Positions 26,420-36,261 of a DNA stretch of 64,000 bases are shown piece by piece. Source of the DNA: Iocasia fonsfrigidae (GTDB lineage: Bacteria > Bacillota > Halanaerobiia > Halanaerobiales > DTU029); NCBI RefSeq assembly GCF_017751145.1, contig NZ_CP046640.1:3514137-3578136 (forward strand). The letters run 5' to 3'. How positions within the stretch are numbered: position 1 is the stretch's first letter; each line of letters begins with the position of its first letter. The position numbers and the translations under genes are program-made. The notes beneath the pieces were generated by a model that did not search any database, was not told the DNA's origin, and saw nothing but the letters and a program-made list of their open reading frames with translations.

Positions 26420-26842
26420 AGGAGACTACCATATAGTGAACCAGAGAGGTAGAGAATGGGTATAATAGATATTTATCCTGAACTTAATATCAGGATACCT
26501 GATATTAAGTATGAGTGGATAATTGAATTGAAGTATTTTAACAAAAGTGATAGGGATAAAATGTCAGATGATCAGGAAGAAGGATTACGCCAACGAACTA
26601 TTCCGATGCTTCTTTTTAAGCCAATTATTGTTGGTGGTTGTTTGGCGTTATACCAGAAGATGTATAGTGCTTTGGGATATAAAATATCTTATCTAAGCTC
26701 TAGCAGTTTATTAAAGCTATTACGCATTAAAATGTTATTTGTGAATTTTTTAAAAAGAAAAGGAGTATATCAATTTCAACATACTCCTTGTTTTTATAGC
26801 TTATTATTATTTTTGGATATCAATTATATTACCTATATTTGA
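26420..26842 (+). pseudogene. Remnant of a PD-(D/E)XK nuclease-family gene
   Basis: The frame around 26456 reads GIIDIYPELN and YEWIIELKYFNKSDRDK, matching the C-terminal nuclease half (ESERE...GRIDI...YEWIIELKY) of the AAA-ATPase/DUF1703 proteins common in clostridia. Upstream in the same frame PYSEPER is followed by a TAG. Downstream of QEEGLRQ the frame loses similarity, while other frames give VWRYTRR-like ends. The N-terminal ATPase is missing. It is therefore a decayed fragment, possibly of a mobile-element-linked gene. Confidence 0.6.
26760..26795. terminator. Bidirectional rho-independent terminator
   Basis: AAGGAGTAT (26760-26768) pairs with ATACTCCTT (26781-26789). Plus strand is followed by GTTTTT, minus strand by TTCTTTTT. 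It probably ends the chemosensory operon on the minus strand. Confidence 0.8.
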
Positions 26843-26913
26843 CAAACTATTATGCTTTTAATATTCGCTTGCAGAAATAGGGTCAGGCCCACTATTAAAC
26901 TTAAGTTGAAGTA

Positions 26914-28869
26914 TCAAAACACTTCAAAGTCCTCCTCATTTATATTCATTTTAGGATTATCTTCTTTTGTAAAATTATCTCCTTTTATATTTGTATCAAT
27001 CACACTACTATCCCCTTCATTATCCAGTTTAAATTTGTCTACAGTCTTTAACATTGCCTCTGCTTCATCATTAAGAGAGTCACTCGAACTAGCAATTTCT
27101 TCAACTAAGGCTGCATTTTCCTGGGTTACCTGGTCTAATTCCTCAACCGCTGTCTGTATCTGATCAGCAGAGGTAGCTTGTTCCTGCATCGCAGCAGCAA
27201 TTTCTTTAACAGCTTTATTGGATTTCTCCGTATTTTCTACAATCTCCTGTAAGGACTGACCTGTCTTTTCAACCATCTGATTACCATCCTCTATCTGCCC
27301 AATTATATTTGTAATCAAATCTTCGATCTCTTCTGCAGAATCAGCAGTCTTTCCAGCCAGGTTTCTAACCTCAGCTGCTACTACAGCAAAACCCTTGCCA
27401 TGTTCACCTGCCCGGGCAGCTTCTACTGCAGCATTTAAGGCCAACAGATTTGTCTGAAAGGCTATATCATTTATAGTTGTAATAATATCTGCAATCTCTT
27501 TACTGCTAGCAGTAATTCTGGCCATTGATTCCGTAGTATCCCTGACAACTTCTGAACCCTTATTTACTACCTTAATCGTATTTTCACTTAAATCACTGGC
27601 ACTCTCAGAGCCAGCCGCCACCTCTTCTATAGCAGCTGTAATTTCTTGAATTGTAGCAGATACCTCCTGTAGTGAAGAGGCCTGCTCCTGAGTTCTCTGT
27701 GATAAATCCTGATTACCCTCAGCAATCTCATTGGAGGCATTACCAACAGTCAGTGATGACTCCTGAACTGCTGCCAGACTTCTGTTTAAGGAAGTTATTG
27801 TTTCATTAAGATTATCAGCCATCTTACCAAGCTCATCATTGGTTTTTACTCTAACTTTTTTAGTAAAATCACCCTCTGCCACCCTAGCTAAGGCTACTTC
27901 TACAGCATTTACAGTCCCGCTGATAGAGGCAGAGACAAAATACACAATTAATCCAATAACAAGAAATAAAACCAAATAGGCAATAGCTGATCTAATAGTA
28001 ATTGTTTTAGCAGCTACCGTCAGTTCATAAACAGGTACTACCAGGGCAAGTGACCAATCTGTACCAGCCACAGGAGAATAATAATTATACCTTTCAACCC
28101 CTTCAAAATTATATCTCCCCACACCAGATTGCTTATTTGTCATTTTTTGTGCAATATTTGCCATTTCAATTGTAACACTTTCATCCTCAGTATTATACAT
28201 ATTTATATTTAGAGCTTTACTAGGATGGGCTATAACCAGGCCATCATTCTGTATTAAATAACCATAACCAGTTTCTCCTATTTTACAGTTAGCAACCATA
28301 TCCTGTAGTGGTTTTAATAAAACCTCAGCCGCCAGATAAGCTATTATTTGCTCCTTATCATCTCTGACCGGGGCAACTATCACAAACATCTCTTTATTAG
28401 TCGCCTGGGATACAACTGCACCACCAATAACAAAATTATTTTTAGCCTTTACTTTTTCAAAATACTTTCGTGAACTGACATCATAAATTTCTCGATCCTG
28501 GGTTGTCCAGGCTTTTCCCTCAGGGTTTATCAATATTAGATTTATAAAAGTACCAAGCCCTTTTACCCTATTATTAAGTTTTGCCATCAAACCCCAGATA
28601 TCATTTTTTTTGTCCCAACCCTCTTCTAACTCCAGACTTTGTTCCAATAAGGTCAAGATATCTTCTTGCCCGGCCAGCCATTTACTTATTTCACGGCTAT
28701 TACCCTTTACCTGCTCTAGACCATTTGTCTCGACAACACCTGTCACACTGGTAACAACCTGTTTATGTGTATAATACAAAAGAAAGCCCAGACTCAATAC
28801 TAATGGTATTAAAATAAATGCTAATAACTTATTTCTTACAGAAGACCTTTTCCTGAAGAATTCTATCAT
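26914..28869 (-). CDS. Methyl-accepting chemotaxis protein (double-Cache sensor)
   Basis: The 651-residue receptor has TM1 ([19 protein letters not shown]), a ~240-residue extracytoplasmic dCache domain with [21 protein letters not shown] and [22 protein letters not shown]2 ([20 protein letters not shown]), HAMP and the MCP hairpin [34 protein letters not shown]. Methylation helices rich in E-E/Q pairs flank it. After a ~35-residue acidic linker the protein ends in EEDFEVF, an aromatic-x-x-aromatic tether like those that bind CheR/CheB. It ends the chemosensory operon. dCache domains usually bind amino acids or organic acids. Confidence 0.95.
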   Translation of the reverse strand: MIEFFRKRSSVRNKLLAFILIPLVLSLGFLLYYTHKQVVTSVTGVVETNGLEQVKGNSREISKWLAGQEDILTLLEQSLELEEGWDKKNDIWGLMAKLNNRVKGLGTFINLILINPEGKAWTTQDREIYDVSSRKYFEKVKAKNNFVIGGAVVSQATNKEMFVIVAPVRDDKEQIIAYLAAEVLLKPLQDMVANCKIGETGYGYLIQNDGLVIAHPSKALNINMYNTEDESVTIEMANIAQKMTNKQSGVGRYNFEGVERYNYYSPVAGTDWSLALVVPVYELTVAAKTITIRSAIAYLVLFLVIGLIVYFVSASISGTVNAVEVALARVAEGDFTKKVRVKTNDELGKMADNLNETITSLNRSLAAVQESSLTVGNASNEIAEGNQDLSQRTQEQASSLQEVSATIQEITAAIEEVAAGSESASDLSENTIKVVNKGSEVVRDTTESMARITASSKEIADIITTINDIAFQTNLLALNAAVEAARAGEHGKGFAVVAAEVRNLAGKTADSAEEIEDLITNIIGQIEDGNQMVEKTGQSLQEIVENTEKSNKAVKEIAAAMQEQATSADQIQTAVEELDQVTQENAALVEEIASSSDSLNDEAEAMLKTVDKFKLDNEGDSSVIDTNIKGDNFTKEDNPKMNINEEDFEVF

Positions 28870-28871
28870 TA

Positions 28872-29933
28872 TTATTTCACCTCACTAATTAATTTAATTA
28901 TTCTCTGACTAATTTTCATTAAAGGGAGTACTTCATCTACAGCATTTAGCTTGACAGCTGCTTTAGGCATACCATAAATAATTGCGGTCTCTTCATTTTG
29001 TGCAATAGTATAACCACCTGCTTCTTTTATATTGACCATACCCTGGGCACCATCTTTACCCATACCTGTTAATAAAACCCCGATAGCATTCTTCCCTGCT
29101 ACTGCAGCCATAGACTTAAATGTAATATCAATAGATGGGCGCTGGTAATTAACCTTAGGACTCTTGTTTAACTCTACATAATACTGACCCCTCTTTCTTA
29201 TTACTTCCAGGTGATAATTACCAGGAACAAGCAAAGCCTGTCCAGATATAATCTTATCACCAGCCTCAGCCTCTTTAACCCTAATAGACGATATTCTATC
29301 TAACTCTCTAGCAAATGAGGCAGTAAAACCTTCTGGCATATGCTGAATAACTATCATGCCTGGTAAATCAGGGGGAAAAGAAGGTAATAATACCTTCAAG
29401 GTCTGTACCCCTCCTGTTGAAACACCAATGCCAGTAATAACTTCTTGACTATATTTTTTATAATCCCCAAAGCCTTTTTCTTTTTGACAACTATGATTAT
29501 TATGGGACATTATCTTAATAAGATTATTCATTTTTAAGTATCTAACTGCCTTTATTTTGTTTAATACTTCGTTTTTAAATTCTATTATCTTTTCCTGGTC
29601 TATTAAATTAGGCTTAGTTATAAAGTCAACTGCCCCAATTTTTAACGCCTCTAGAGTTACTTTACTCCCTTGAGTCGTCAAAGTACTAATCATAATTACA
29701 GGCATAGGGTGAGCTATCATCAGCCTTTTCAAAAACTCTAAACCATTCATTACTGGCATTTCAACATCCAATGTTAAAATATCAGGCTTCTTTTCCTTTA
29801 TTTCTCTAACTGCCTGATTTGGATTAGCTGCAGTACCAACTACCTGTATGTTTTTATCTTTTGACAGTATCTTTGTCAAAAAAACCCTCACAAATGGCGA
29901 ATCATCTACAATTAAAACCCTGATTTGCTGCAT
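28872..29933 (-). CDS. cheB: Chemotaxis protein-glutamate methylesterase CheB
   Basis: The 353-residue protein has a receiver domain (VDDSPF; phospho-Asp56 in [12 protein letters not shown] in FITKPN), a ~45-residue linker and the methylesterase domain. Its catalytic triad motifs are [13 protein letters not shown] (Ser), [15 protein letters not shown] (His) and [13 protein letters not shown] (Asp). It removes receptor methyl groups and deamidates glutamine, activated by CheA. It is 2 bp from the receptor gene. AGGATGG lies upstream of the ATG. Confidence 0.96.
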   Translation of the reverse strand: MQQIRVLIVDDSPFVRVFLTKILSKDKNIQVVGTAANPNQAVREIKEKKPDILTLDVEMPVMNGLEFLKRLMIAHPMPVIMISTLTTQGSKVTLEALKIGAVDFITKPNLIDQEKIIEFKNEVLNKIKAVRYLKMNNLIKIMSHNNHSCQKEKGFGDYKKYSQEVITGIGVSTGGVQTLKVLLPSFPPDLPGMIVIQHMPEGFTASFARELDRISSIRVKEAEAGDKIISGQALLVPGNYHLEVIRKRGQYYVELNKSPKVNYQRPSIDITFKSMAAVAGKNAIGVLLTGMGKDGAQGMVNIKEAGGYTIAQNEETAIIYGMPKAAVKLNAVDEVLPLMKISQRIIKLISEVK

Positions 29934-30048
29934 AAACCATCCTCTAATCTTTCTTTATTTAATAAACTAAATACCCTTATTCTTTGTATAGATGCGAGCA
30001 CCAGTACAGAAAAATATCTTTCTCCTACACCCTGACTTTTTATTATGA

Positions 30049-30855
30049 TTATATATTTTTTTGAAAAGTAGTCTTCCATACCTGTAGCCATTTATTACTA
30101 TTTAGTCTTGTACTATCAGCATGTCCCAGAAAAAGATAACCATCATCTTGTAGGTAATTATAAAAGTTATTCAAAATTCTTTTCCTGGTTTTTTGGTCAA
30201 AATAGATGAATACATTTCTACAGAAAATAAAATCGAATTTATAATTAATAGCATAATCTTCTAGATTTAAATTTAGGTTTTCAAAGGTAAGCATCTTTCT
30301 TAGGTGGTTTTTCACTTTAAAAAATCCCCTATTCTGCTCTTGGCCTAACATAAAATATCTCGTTAATAATTCATATGGTATATCAGCTACTTTTTGATAA
30401 GAATAAACACCTTTACGGGCAAATTCCAATACCTCTGTATTAATATCAGTAGCAATAATCTTAATATCATATCCTTTACCTTGAAAAAATTGTTCCAGGA
30501 CAATAGCCAGGCTGTAGGCCTCTTCACCCGTAGAACATCCTGCACTCCAGGCCCTGATTTTTTTCTTTTCTGCAGTAAGGAATAATGGCAAAACCTCTTC
30601 CTGTAGGTATTTAAAATGATATTTTTCCCTAAAAAAACGAGTAACATTAGTAGTTAGCAGATTATATAGTTTAACTAGTTCTGATCTATTTCCTATTATC
30701 AAATTGTAGTAAGTATCAAAATCATTTAACCCCAGCTCCCTTAATCTACCTGTTAAACGTGTATATAATAAGTATTTCTTTTTTAATGGCAGTGAAAGAC
30801 CTATTTCCTTATTTAGAATATTACTAAATTTATAGAATAATTGATCACTAATCAT
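30049..30855 (-). CDS. cheR: Chemotaxis protein methyltransferase CheR
   Basis: The 268-residue protein has the N-terminal helical CheR domain (LPLKKKYLLYTRLTGRLRELG, LTTNVTRFFREKYHF) and an S-adenosylmethionine fold: RAWSAGCSTGEEAYSLAI, IIATDINTEVLEFARKGVY, FDFIFCRNVFIYFD and GYLFLGHADS. It methylates receptor glutamates. The start ATG overlaps the cheW stop by 8 bp with AAGAGG directly before it, so translation is probably coupled. A 115 bp gap separates it from cheB. Confidence 0.95.
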   Translation of the reverse strand: MISDQLFYKFSNILNKEIGLSLPLKKKYLLYTRLTGRLRELGLNDFDTYYNLIIGNRSELVKLYNLLTTNVTRFFREKYHFKYLQEEVLPLFLTAEKKKIRAWSAGCSTGEEAYSLAIVLEQFFQGKGYDIKIIATDINTEVLEFARKGVYSYQKVADIPYELLTRYFMLGQEQNRGFFKVKNHLRKMLTFENLNLNLEDYAINYKFDFIFCRNVFIYFDQKTRKRILNNFYNYLQDDGYLFLGHADSTRLNSNKWLQVWKTTFQKNI

Positions 30856-31429
30856 CCTCTTTTACCACTTCATCTTTAGCAAAACCTTCTCCTTCTCTTA
30901 GATTATCAAGATCATCAATCTTTTTTAATGCCTTATATTCACTAAAAGAAAAGAGTCGCGCAAGCTTAATTAAAATAATTAATCTGTCATTTACTTTAGC
31001 CATACCAGAGATAAAATCAGTATCAATCTCTGAACTGAAATCCAAACTTCCTTGTATATCCTCTTCAGAGAAACTAAGGATATCTGACACCTCATCAACA
31101 ATCACACCAACAATTTTATTTAATACTTCAATTATAATAATTACAGTAAACATATTATATTCTTTATCCTTAAAGCCAAATTTTTTCCTTAAATCAATTA
31201 CAGGGACTACTTCTCCCCGGAAATTAATTACACCTTTTACAGACTCAGGTGTGTTAGGGATGATTGTTGGTTTTTTATATCTTATTATTTCCTGTACAGA
31301 CAATACATCTACCCCATATTCTTCACCTGCAATAATAAAAGTAAGAAATTGATTTTCAGCAGATATATTAGTCAATTGTTGATTGAGTATATCCATTGTA
31401 TTATCTTGATAGCCTTTCTTAGCACCCAT
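30848..31429 (-). CDS. cheW: CheW coupling protein
   Basis: The product is ~193 residues from the ATG at 31429 (GAAGGGAGG upstream); the GTG at 31450 sits before the ribosome site. The CheW SH3-like fold shows FLTFIIAGEEYGVDVLSVQEIIRY, PNTPESVKGVINFRGEVVPVIDLRKKF and a C-terminal FISGMAKVNDRLIILIKLARLFS. It carries an ~30-residue acidic C-terminal tail (DDLDNLREGEGFAKDE), longer than minimal CheW. It links receptors to CheA. Confidence 0.94.
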   Translation of the reverse strand: MGAKKGYQDNTMDILNQQLTNISAENQFLTFIIAGEEYGVDVLSVQEIIRYKKPTIIPNTPESVKGVINFRGEVVPVIDLRKKFGFKDKEYNMFTVIIIIEVLNKIVGVIVDEVSDILSFSEEDIQGSLDFSSEIDTDFISGMAKVNDRLIILIKLARLFSFSEYKALKKIDDLDNLREGEGFAKDEVVKEDD

Positions 31430-31490
31430 AATTTCCCTCCCTTCTATCACTTTTATAATCCACTTTAAAGAAATATATTATATTATTAAA

Positions 31491-33467
31491 TTATTTGAAT
31501 GCTACTTTCATTAATGATGAGACATCAATTATCATAGCTACCTTACCATTACCAAGTATTGTTGCCCCGGCAAGACCAGGGACATTAACATAATTATCTT
31601 CCAGACTCTTCACCACTGCCTGTTGTTGGCCAAGTATTTTATCAACAAGTAGACCTACCTTTCTTCTATCATCTTTAAGGATTACTAAAATCCCTTTAGT
31701 AGGGTCTAACACCTTATTTTCTATATTAAAGAGTTTAGATAATCTAAAGAGATTTAAATATTCACCTCTAATACAAACACTCTCACCACTGCCGGTTACA
31801 CTCTTAATTTCTTCTGCTGACGGCTGATAAAATTCTATAATGGAATTAATAGGTATAATAAAGCTCTCATTCCCAACTACAATAGACATACCATCTATAA
31901 TAGCTAATGTAAGGGGAAGCTTAATTTTATAAATTGTCCCCTTATCTTTAGCTGTATTAATCGTTATGTTTCCCCTTAAAGCCTCAATATTACTCCTAAC
32001 TACATCCATACCCACACCCCGGCCAGAGGTTTCCGTAATTTTCTCAGAAGTAGATAAACCAGCTTCAAAAATCAAGTTATAAATATCATCTTCAGTAGAG
32101 CTAAAATCATTACGAATGAGCCCCTTCTTAAGGGCAGACTTTCTTATCTTCTTTTTATCTAGGCCCCTCCCATCATCATCTATTTCAATAATAATATTTC
32201 CTTCTTGGTGGTAAGCATCCAGGGTTATGGTGCCAACAGCTGGTTTATCCAGAGCAAGCCTTTCTTCAGGCAGCTCAATACCATGATCAACCGCATTACG
32301 AAGCATATGTTTTAAAGGGTCAGCTATCTTCTCAATAATAGTTTTATCAAGTTCTGTTTCCCTACCTTTAATGATAAGTTTAATCTTTTTATTTTGTTCC
32401 TGAGCAAGATCCCGGACAAGTCTCCTAAACCTAAGAAAGGTATTACCAATCGGGACCATCCGGGATTTCATAACCTCTTCCTGTAAATAGTGAATCTTTT
32501 TATCTACTTCCTCTAAAGCAGCACTAAGCTGTTGATCTTCATTAAGGTCTCTCTGCGAAATCCTCTCCTTAACCCGTGCTTGAGAAATTACCAGTTCAGC
32601 CACAGAATTCATCAGTAATTCTAATTTATTAGTAGAAACCTTTATTGTACTTTTTTCTTGAATAGTTTTACTATCCCCTTGTTTAGTCACTTTAGCCTTT
32701 TTACTTAAAGTATCACTAGTTCTTTGACCAGCTGATATCTTAGCAATATTTCCTTGATAATCCTTTGTTAGATCCTCAATCTTTACCATGCTGTCTATCT
32801 CTACAAAAACAAATACATCCCTCAATTCTGCAAGTGAAAGATTAGTGCTAATTGTTTCTTCGATAGTAAGATAGCATTGTTCTGGGTCAATTTCAAAAAA
32901 GTCTGGTATCCTATTAAGCACTGTATCTACCTCTAAAACTTTACCCAATCCTTTAATCTCCCTTAATAATAAAAGGGGGTCAGTTCCAGTCTGGAATAAT
33001 TCATTATTAAATTCCACTATAATTCTATAGACATTTTCTTGCTGATTATGCTTGGTGTTAATTAAATCATCACTTACAGTAATATTATTATTTATCAGCT
33101 TCTCCATTTGTTGTTTGGTTGAATTTATTCGCTCTAAATCCATTTGATGACCTTCATTTATTAATGAAGCTAACATATCTTTAATGACATCATGGGAAAG
33201 AAACAAAATATCAATTATTTCATTATTAACTGCTAGTAAGTCATCCCGGACCTGCTCTAATAAATCCTCTGCCTGATGGGCAAAATCAGTAATATTATTA
33301 CAGGCAACCAATCCAGAACTACCTTTAATTGTGTGCATTAAACGAAATGTCTCATTGATTAGTTCTTTATCTCCTGGACTTTCCTCTAATTTGAGGAGAT
33401 TCTGTTCTAAATTTTCCAGGAGTTCTTCAGTCTCTTCAATAAATGTTATCATTAATTCATCATCCAC
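31491..33467 (-). CDS. cheA: Chemotaxis histidine kinase CheA
   Basis: The 658-residue protein has a GTG start with GGGGAGG 7 nt upstream. P1 carries phospho-His45 in FRLMHTIKGSSGLVA. Residues ~145-250 form a P2-like region. The dimerisation domain (P3) starts near STNKLELLMNSVAELVISQARV. The P4 ATPase has MLRNAVDHGIELPEER, DDGRGLDKKKI and TSGRGVGMDVV. The P5 CheW-like domain contains LPLTLAIIDGMSIVV and KILGQQQAVVKSLE. It feeds phosphate to CheY and CheB. The order cheA-cheW-cheR-cheB is typical for a compact chemosensory array. Confidence 0.96.
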   Translation of the reverse strand: MDDELMITFIEETEELLENLEQNLLKLEESPGDKELINETFRLMHTIKGSSGLVACNNITDFAHQAEDLLEQVRDDLLAVNNEIIDILFLSHDVIKDMLASLINEGHQMDLERINSTKQQMEKLINNNITVSDDLINTKHNQQENVYRIIVEFNNELFQTGTDPLLLLREIKGLGKVLEVDTVLNRIPDFFEIDPEQCYLTIEETISTNLSLAELRDVFVFVEIDSMVKIEDLTKDYQGNIAKISAGQRTSDTLSKKAKVTKQGDSKTIQEKSTIKVSTNKLELLMNSVAELVISQARVKERISQRDLNEDQQLSAALEEVDKKIHYLQEEVMKSRMVPIGNTFLRFRRLVRDLAQEQNKKIKLIIKGRETELDKTIIEKIADPLKHMLRNAVDHGIELPEERLALDKPAVGTITLDAYHQEGNIIIEIDDDGRGLDKKKIRKSALKKGLIRNDFSSTEDDIYNLIFEAGLSTSEKITETSGRGVGMDVVRSNIEALRGNITINTAKDKGTIYKIKLPLTLAIIDGMSIVVGNESFIIPINSIIEFYQPSAEEIKSVTGSGESVCIRGEYLNLFRLSKLFNIENKVLDPTKGILVILKDDRRKVGLLVDKILGQQQAVVKSLEDNYVNVPGLAGATILGNGKVAMIIDVSSLMKVAFK

Positions 33468-33488
33468 AAAAAAACCTCCCCTAAAATA

Positions 33489-33869
33489 TCATCTAATAAA
33501 TTTATGGGCCAGTTGTTCTAACTGCTCAGGTTTAAAGGGTTTAACTAACCAACCAGCTGCACCAGCTTTCTTGCCTGCTAGCTTTAGTTCCTGTTGAGAT
33601 TCAGTTGTTAATACTATGACTGGGATAAATTTTGCTTTTTTATCTTTCTTAATTTCTTTAATAAAAGTAAGACCATCCATTACCGGCATATTTACATCAG
33701 TAATTATCATAGCCGGTCTTTTACCATCAGAGACCATGGTTTTTAATAGATTGATAGCTTCCTGACCATTAACAGCCTGTTCAAGTTGATAGCCTGCTTT
33801 TTTTAGGGTATAAGTAACAGAAGCCCGTACTGTTTTGGAATCATCAACAATTAGAATAAATTTAGACAT
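33489..33869 (-). CDS. cheY: CheY-like response regulator
   Basis: The 126-residue single-domain receiver starts at tandem ATG codons (33869/33866) with GATAGGGGTG upstream. It has ILIVDDSKTVR, phospho-Asp near residue 59 in MIITDVNMPVMDG, TTES and WLVKPFKP. In flagellated cells CheY binds the motor switch. No flagellar genes are in the window, so an output other than the flagellum is possible. The start overlaps the STAS gene stop by a few bases, indicating coupling. Confidence 0.93.
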   Translation of the reverse strand: MSKFILIVDDSKTVRASVTYTLKKAGYQLEQAVNGQEAINLLKTMVSDGKRPAMIITDVNMPVMDGLTFIKEIKKDKKAKFIPVIVLTTESQQELKLAGKKAGAAGWLVKPFKPEQLEQLAHKFIR

Positions 33870-34149
33870 CATTAACACCCCTATCAGAAACAAATATTTC
33901 TTTTATACCCATCAATTGCAAATCTTTTATTATATTTTCTGAAAGGTCTTGTATGATTAAATCAGGAAATGATTTATATAAAGATAATAATAATTGAATA
34001 CCAGCACTATCCAGCAATTTTAACTTAGCCGCCTTCAAGTTTTTTAGGGTTTCATTAGCTATTTTTTTTATTATTTTATTCCTAAAATCGTCTACAGTAA
34101 ACATTGTTAGTTCTTCAGGTAATTCAATAGAAACACCCTCTTTACTCAT
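33862..34149 (-). CDS. STAS domain protein (anti-sigma-factor-antagonist-like)
   Basis: The 95-residue protein has a STAS-type fold: VSIELPEELTMFTVDDFRNKI, then LKAAKLKLLDSAGIQLLLSLYKSF with D-S-A-G-I at the position of the SpoIIAA phosphorylation site, then LQLMGIKEIFV. It lies between the MCP-like gene (22 bp) and cheY. STAS proteins within chemosensory operons are known (for example in alternative-function Che systems) but have no general role. GATTGGAGGG precedes the ATG. Confidence 0.78.
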   Translation of the reverse strand: MSKEGVSIELPEELTMFTVDDFRNKIIKKIANETLKNLKAAKLKLLDSAGIQLLLSLYKSFPDLIIQDLSENIIKDLQLMGIKEIFVSDRGVNDV

Positions 34150-34171
34150 AAAATCCCTCCAATCTTATTGA

Positions 34172-36010
34172 TTAAAATAAAGTCAATTCTCCTCCATGAT
34201 CTCCTACATCAATCACCATGTCTTGATATTCATCAGCAGCTGTTTTCCGTTCCAGGTAACTTGTAAATTCCTGAAATAGTAGTAATAAACGATTATCATC
34301 TAAACTCTTATCATCCTTCAAATTATATGATTCCCTCACTTTATTAATATCTACTTCCAAGGCCTTTAAATTCTCTAAAAATACCTTTGATAGTCTATTA
34401 ATATTATCAAAGGTATTAACCTCTTTAATTAGGTCCTCATTTATTTCTTTAAGATGCTTTAATTGCTTACTGAGATTAAATATTTTCTCATCAATTGTCT
34501 CTTTAATCATTTTAAGATTCTCTTCTGCAATAAGTAATCTACTATTAAAAACCTCTACCTCTTCACTGGTATATGAAACGAGTTGAGTAAAATTACTAAA
34601 ATCAAACTTAAGCTGATTTTGTATAGAAATATATGTAGCGATATCATCTTTACTTTTACTAATTAATTCTCTGATAACATCATTTATTTTTTCAACAAAA
34701 CTATGCTCTTCTTTCATTGATGACAGTTCAATCTTAGCCAGGAGCCTAATGTTACTTAGACGGTTAGTAAATTTTCTAATATTATAAAACTCTTGATTAA
34801 CTCCTTCTATACCCGTTTTAAATATTTCCTCAGAACTCGCTAATTGTTGATATTTATCTTTTGATTTATTAACTGCAGCTTGTATTTCTGCTAGGAGCAT
34901 AAAAATTTTATTATAAATATAATTAAAATTGTCTTGCGAAACCACTTTATGATCATTACATAGCTTATTTCTTATCTCTAATAAATTTTTATCTATATTA
35001 ATAAGGTCTTTATTCGTCTTCATTAATAATAACTCAATAGCCTCTTGAGAATCCTTTAGTTGTCTCTGAACAGCTGATAATAAACTATCAACAAGCCTAA
35101 TTACCTCCCCAATAAAATTTAATCTTTCAGAAATGATTCCATTATCTACCAGGACATCAGGGTGAATCGTAATTTCCTTACTGGTTTTTACTAAAATTTT
35201 ATTGATGTTTTCTAGATTTTGTCTAATGATATCCTGTTTTTGAACCTCTATCATTAGTTCATTTACTGGTAATATTGCCCTATTTATCGACTCAATTAAT
35301 TCTTCAAACAAAACTCTTATTTCATTTAAGAAGACAAAAAATTTATTAAAGTATTCTTTCAATTTACTATAACTACCCTTAATATCTCCTTCAATACTGA
35401 TTATTTCTAGAATACCCTCTTGAAAAAAATCCCGCCATTTTATTAGTCTACTGATTTGTTTTTCTATATTATGATAATTTCTCAACATCTTTAAGGATAT
35501 TATTTGAATCTCTTTCGCAATCACCTTAAATCCATTAGCATCTTGACCCTGTTTATTATATGTATAGATACTACTGTTAATTGCCAAGATTTTAAGACTA
35601 TTTAATATCTTCTTCAAATCTGAAGTCAAATTAATGATTTTTTTGAATTCTGTTTCCTTATCCCCTCCTTGATCAGTTATAATATTATTTAACACAGCAA
35701 ATAACTCATCCTTATCATTCAGCAAATTATCTATACTATCTATTTTATTCCTTAAATCGTTTAAAACCTGAAATATCATTTGCTGATTATTGACTCTCTC
35801 ATTATTATTAAAACACTTAATAAGCTCCCTTGTCTCATCAATTGCATCATTTATATTATCTTCAATCTCTGGTAATAGCCGGGCTATCAAACTGTAATAT
35901 CTATCAGTATAGTCAATCATCTTTATAACTAATTGGGTGTTTTTAGCAATATCAGAGTTAAATTTAGTGGCTATTTGTTGATAACACTTTATGAGCCTTA
36001 TATGAGACAT
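34172..36010 (-). CDS. Cytoplasmic coiled-coil protein with a divergent MCP-type hairpin
   Basis: The 612-residue protein has no membrane segment and is almost wholly helical, rich in I, L, K, E, N and heptad patterns. Around residues 135-185 it reads LKKILNSLKILAINSSIYTYN, then GFKVIAKEIQIISLKML. This follows the MCP hairpin pattern (LLALNAAIEAARAGE...GFAVVAxEVRxLA) position by position with changed tip residues. The rest shows repeated helical segments and ends with VIDVGDHGGELTLF. As first gene of the che operon it probably acts as a soluble receptor or array scaffold. AGGGGGTGATAG lies before the ATG. Confidence 0.7.
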   Translation of the reverse strand: MSHIRLIKCYQQIATKFNSDIAKNTQLVIKMIDYTDRYYSLIARLLPEIEDNINDAIDETRELIKCFNNNERVNNQQMIFQVLNDLRNKIDSIDNLLNDKDELFAVLNNIITDQGGDKETEFKKIINLTSDLKKILNSLKILAINSSIYTYNKQGQDANGFKVIAKEIQIISLKMLRNYHNIEKQISRLIKWRDFFQEGILEIISIEGDIKGSYSKLKEYFNKFFVFLNEIRVLFEELIESINRAILPVNELMIEVQKQDIIRQNLENINKILVKTSKEITIHPDVLVDNGIISERLNFIGEVIRLVDSLLSAVQRQLKDSQEAIELLLMKTNKDLINIDKNLLEIRNKLCNDHKVVSQDNFNYIYNKIFMLLAEIQAAVNKSKDKYQQLASSEEIFKTGIEGVNQEFYNIRKFTNRLSNIRLLAKIELSSMKEEHSFVEKINDVIRELISKSKDDIATYISIQNQLKFDFSNFTQLVSYTSEEVEVFNSRLLIAEENLKMIKETIDEKIFNLSKQLKHLKEINEDLIKEVNTFDNINRLSKVFLENLKALEVDINKVRESYNLKDDKSLDDNRLLLLFQEFTSYLERKTAADEYQDMVIDVGDHGGELTLF

Positions 36011-36061
36011 ACTATCACCCCCTAGTTAAACTAAACTTTTTGTTTTATAAATCTCTAGATA

Positions 36062-36212
36062 TTAAAAAAACCAATACCTTATCTAGCCTCCTAAGGTATT
36101 GGCTCACAGCTTTTAATATAATTATCTGGCTGATCTTCCAACAATATATAGCAATTTAATATAAAATATATTACTAATTATTAACATTCGCCATATAAGA
36201 CTATTTTCCTGC
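36062..36212 (-). ncRNA. Structured leader RNA with terminator, copy A (before the chemosensory operon)
   Basis: On the minus strand it reads GCAGGAAA (36205-36212), an AU-rich stretch, GTTGGAAGATCAGCCAGAT, then AAAAGCTGTGAGCC, a perfect 11 bp hairpin CCAATACCTTA/TAAGGTATTGG (36071-36102) and a T-run. The MCP-like gene starts ~50 bp later. Copy B at 36877-37032 shares all blocks. It looks like a cis-acting attenuator or riboswitch. The ligand is unknown and I recognise no known class. Confidence 0.7.
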
Positions 36213-36261
36213 ATAATTATCAAATTATCACTATAAAAATATAATTTTTTGGTAATTATCA

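Noticed and set aside
30394-30647. Alternative frames inside cheR on both strands
   Set aside because: cheR has all family motifs across this stretch; the alternative frames have none.
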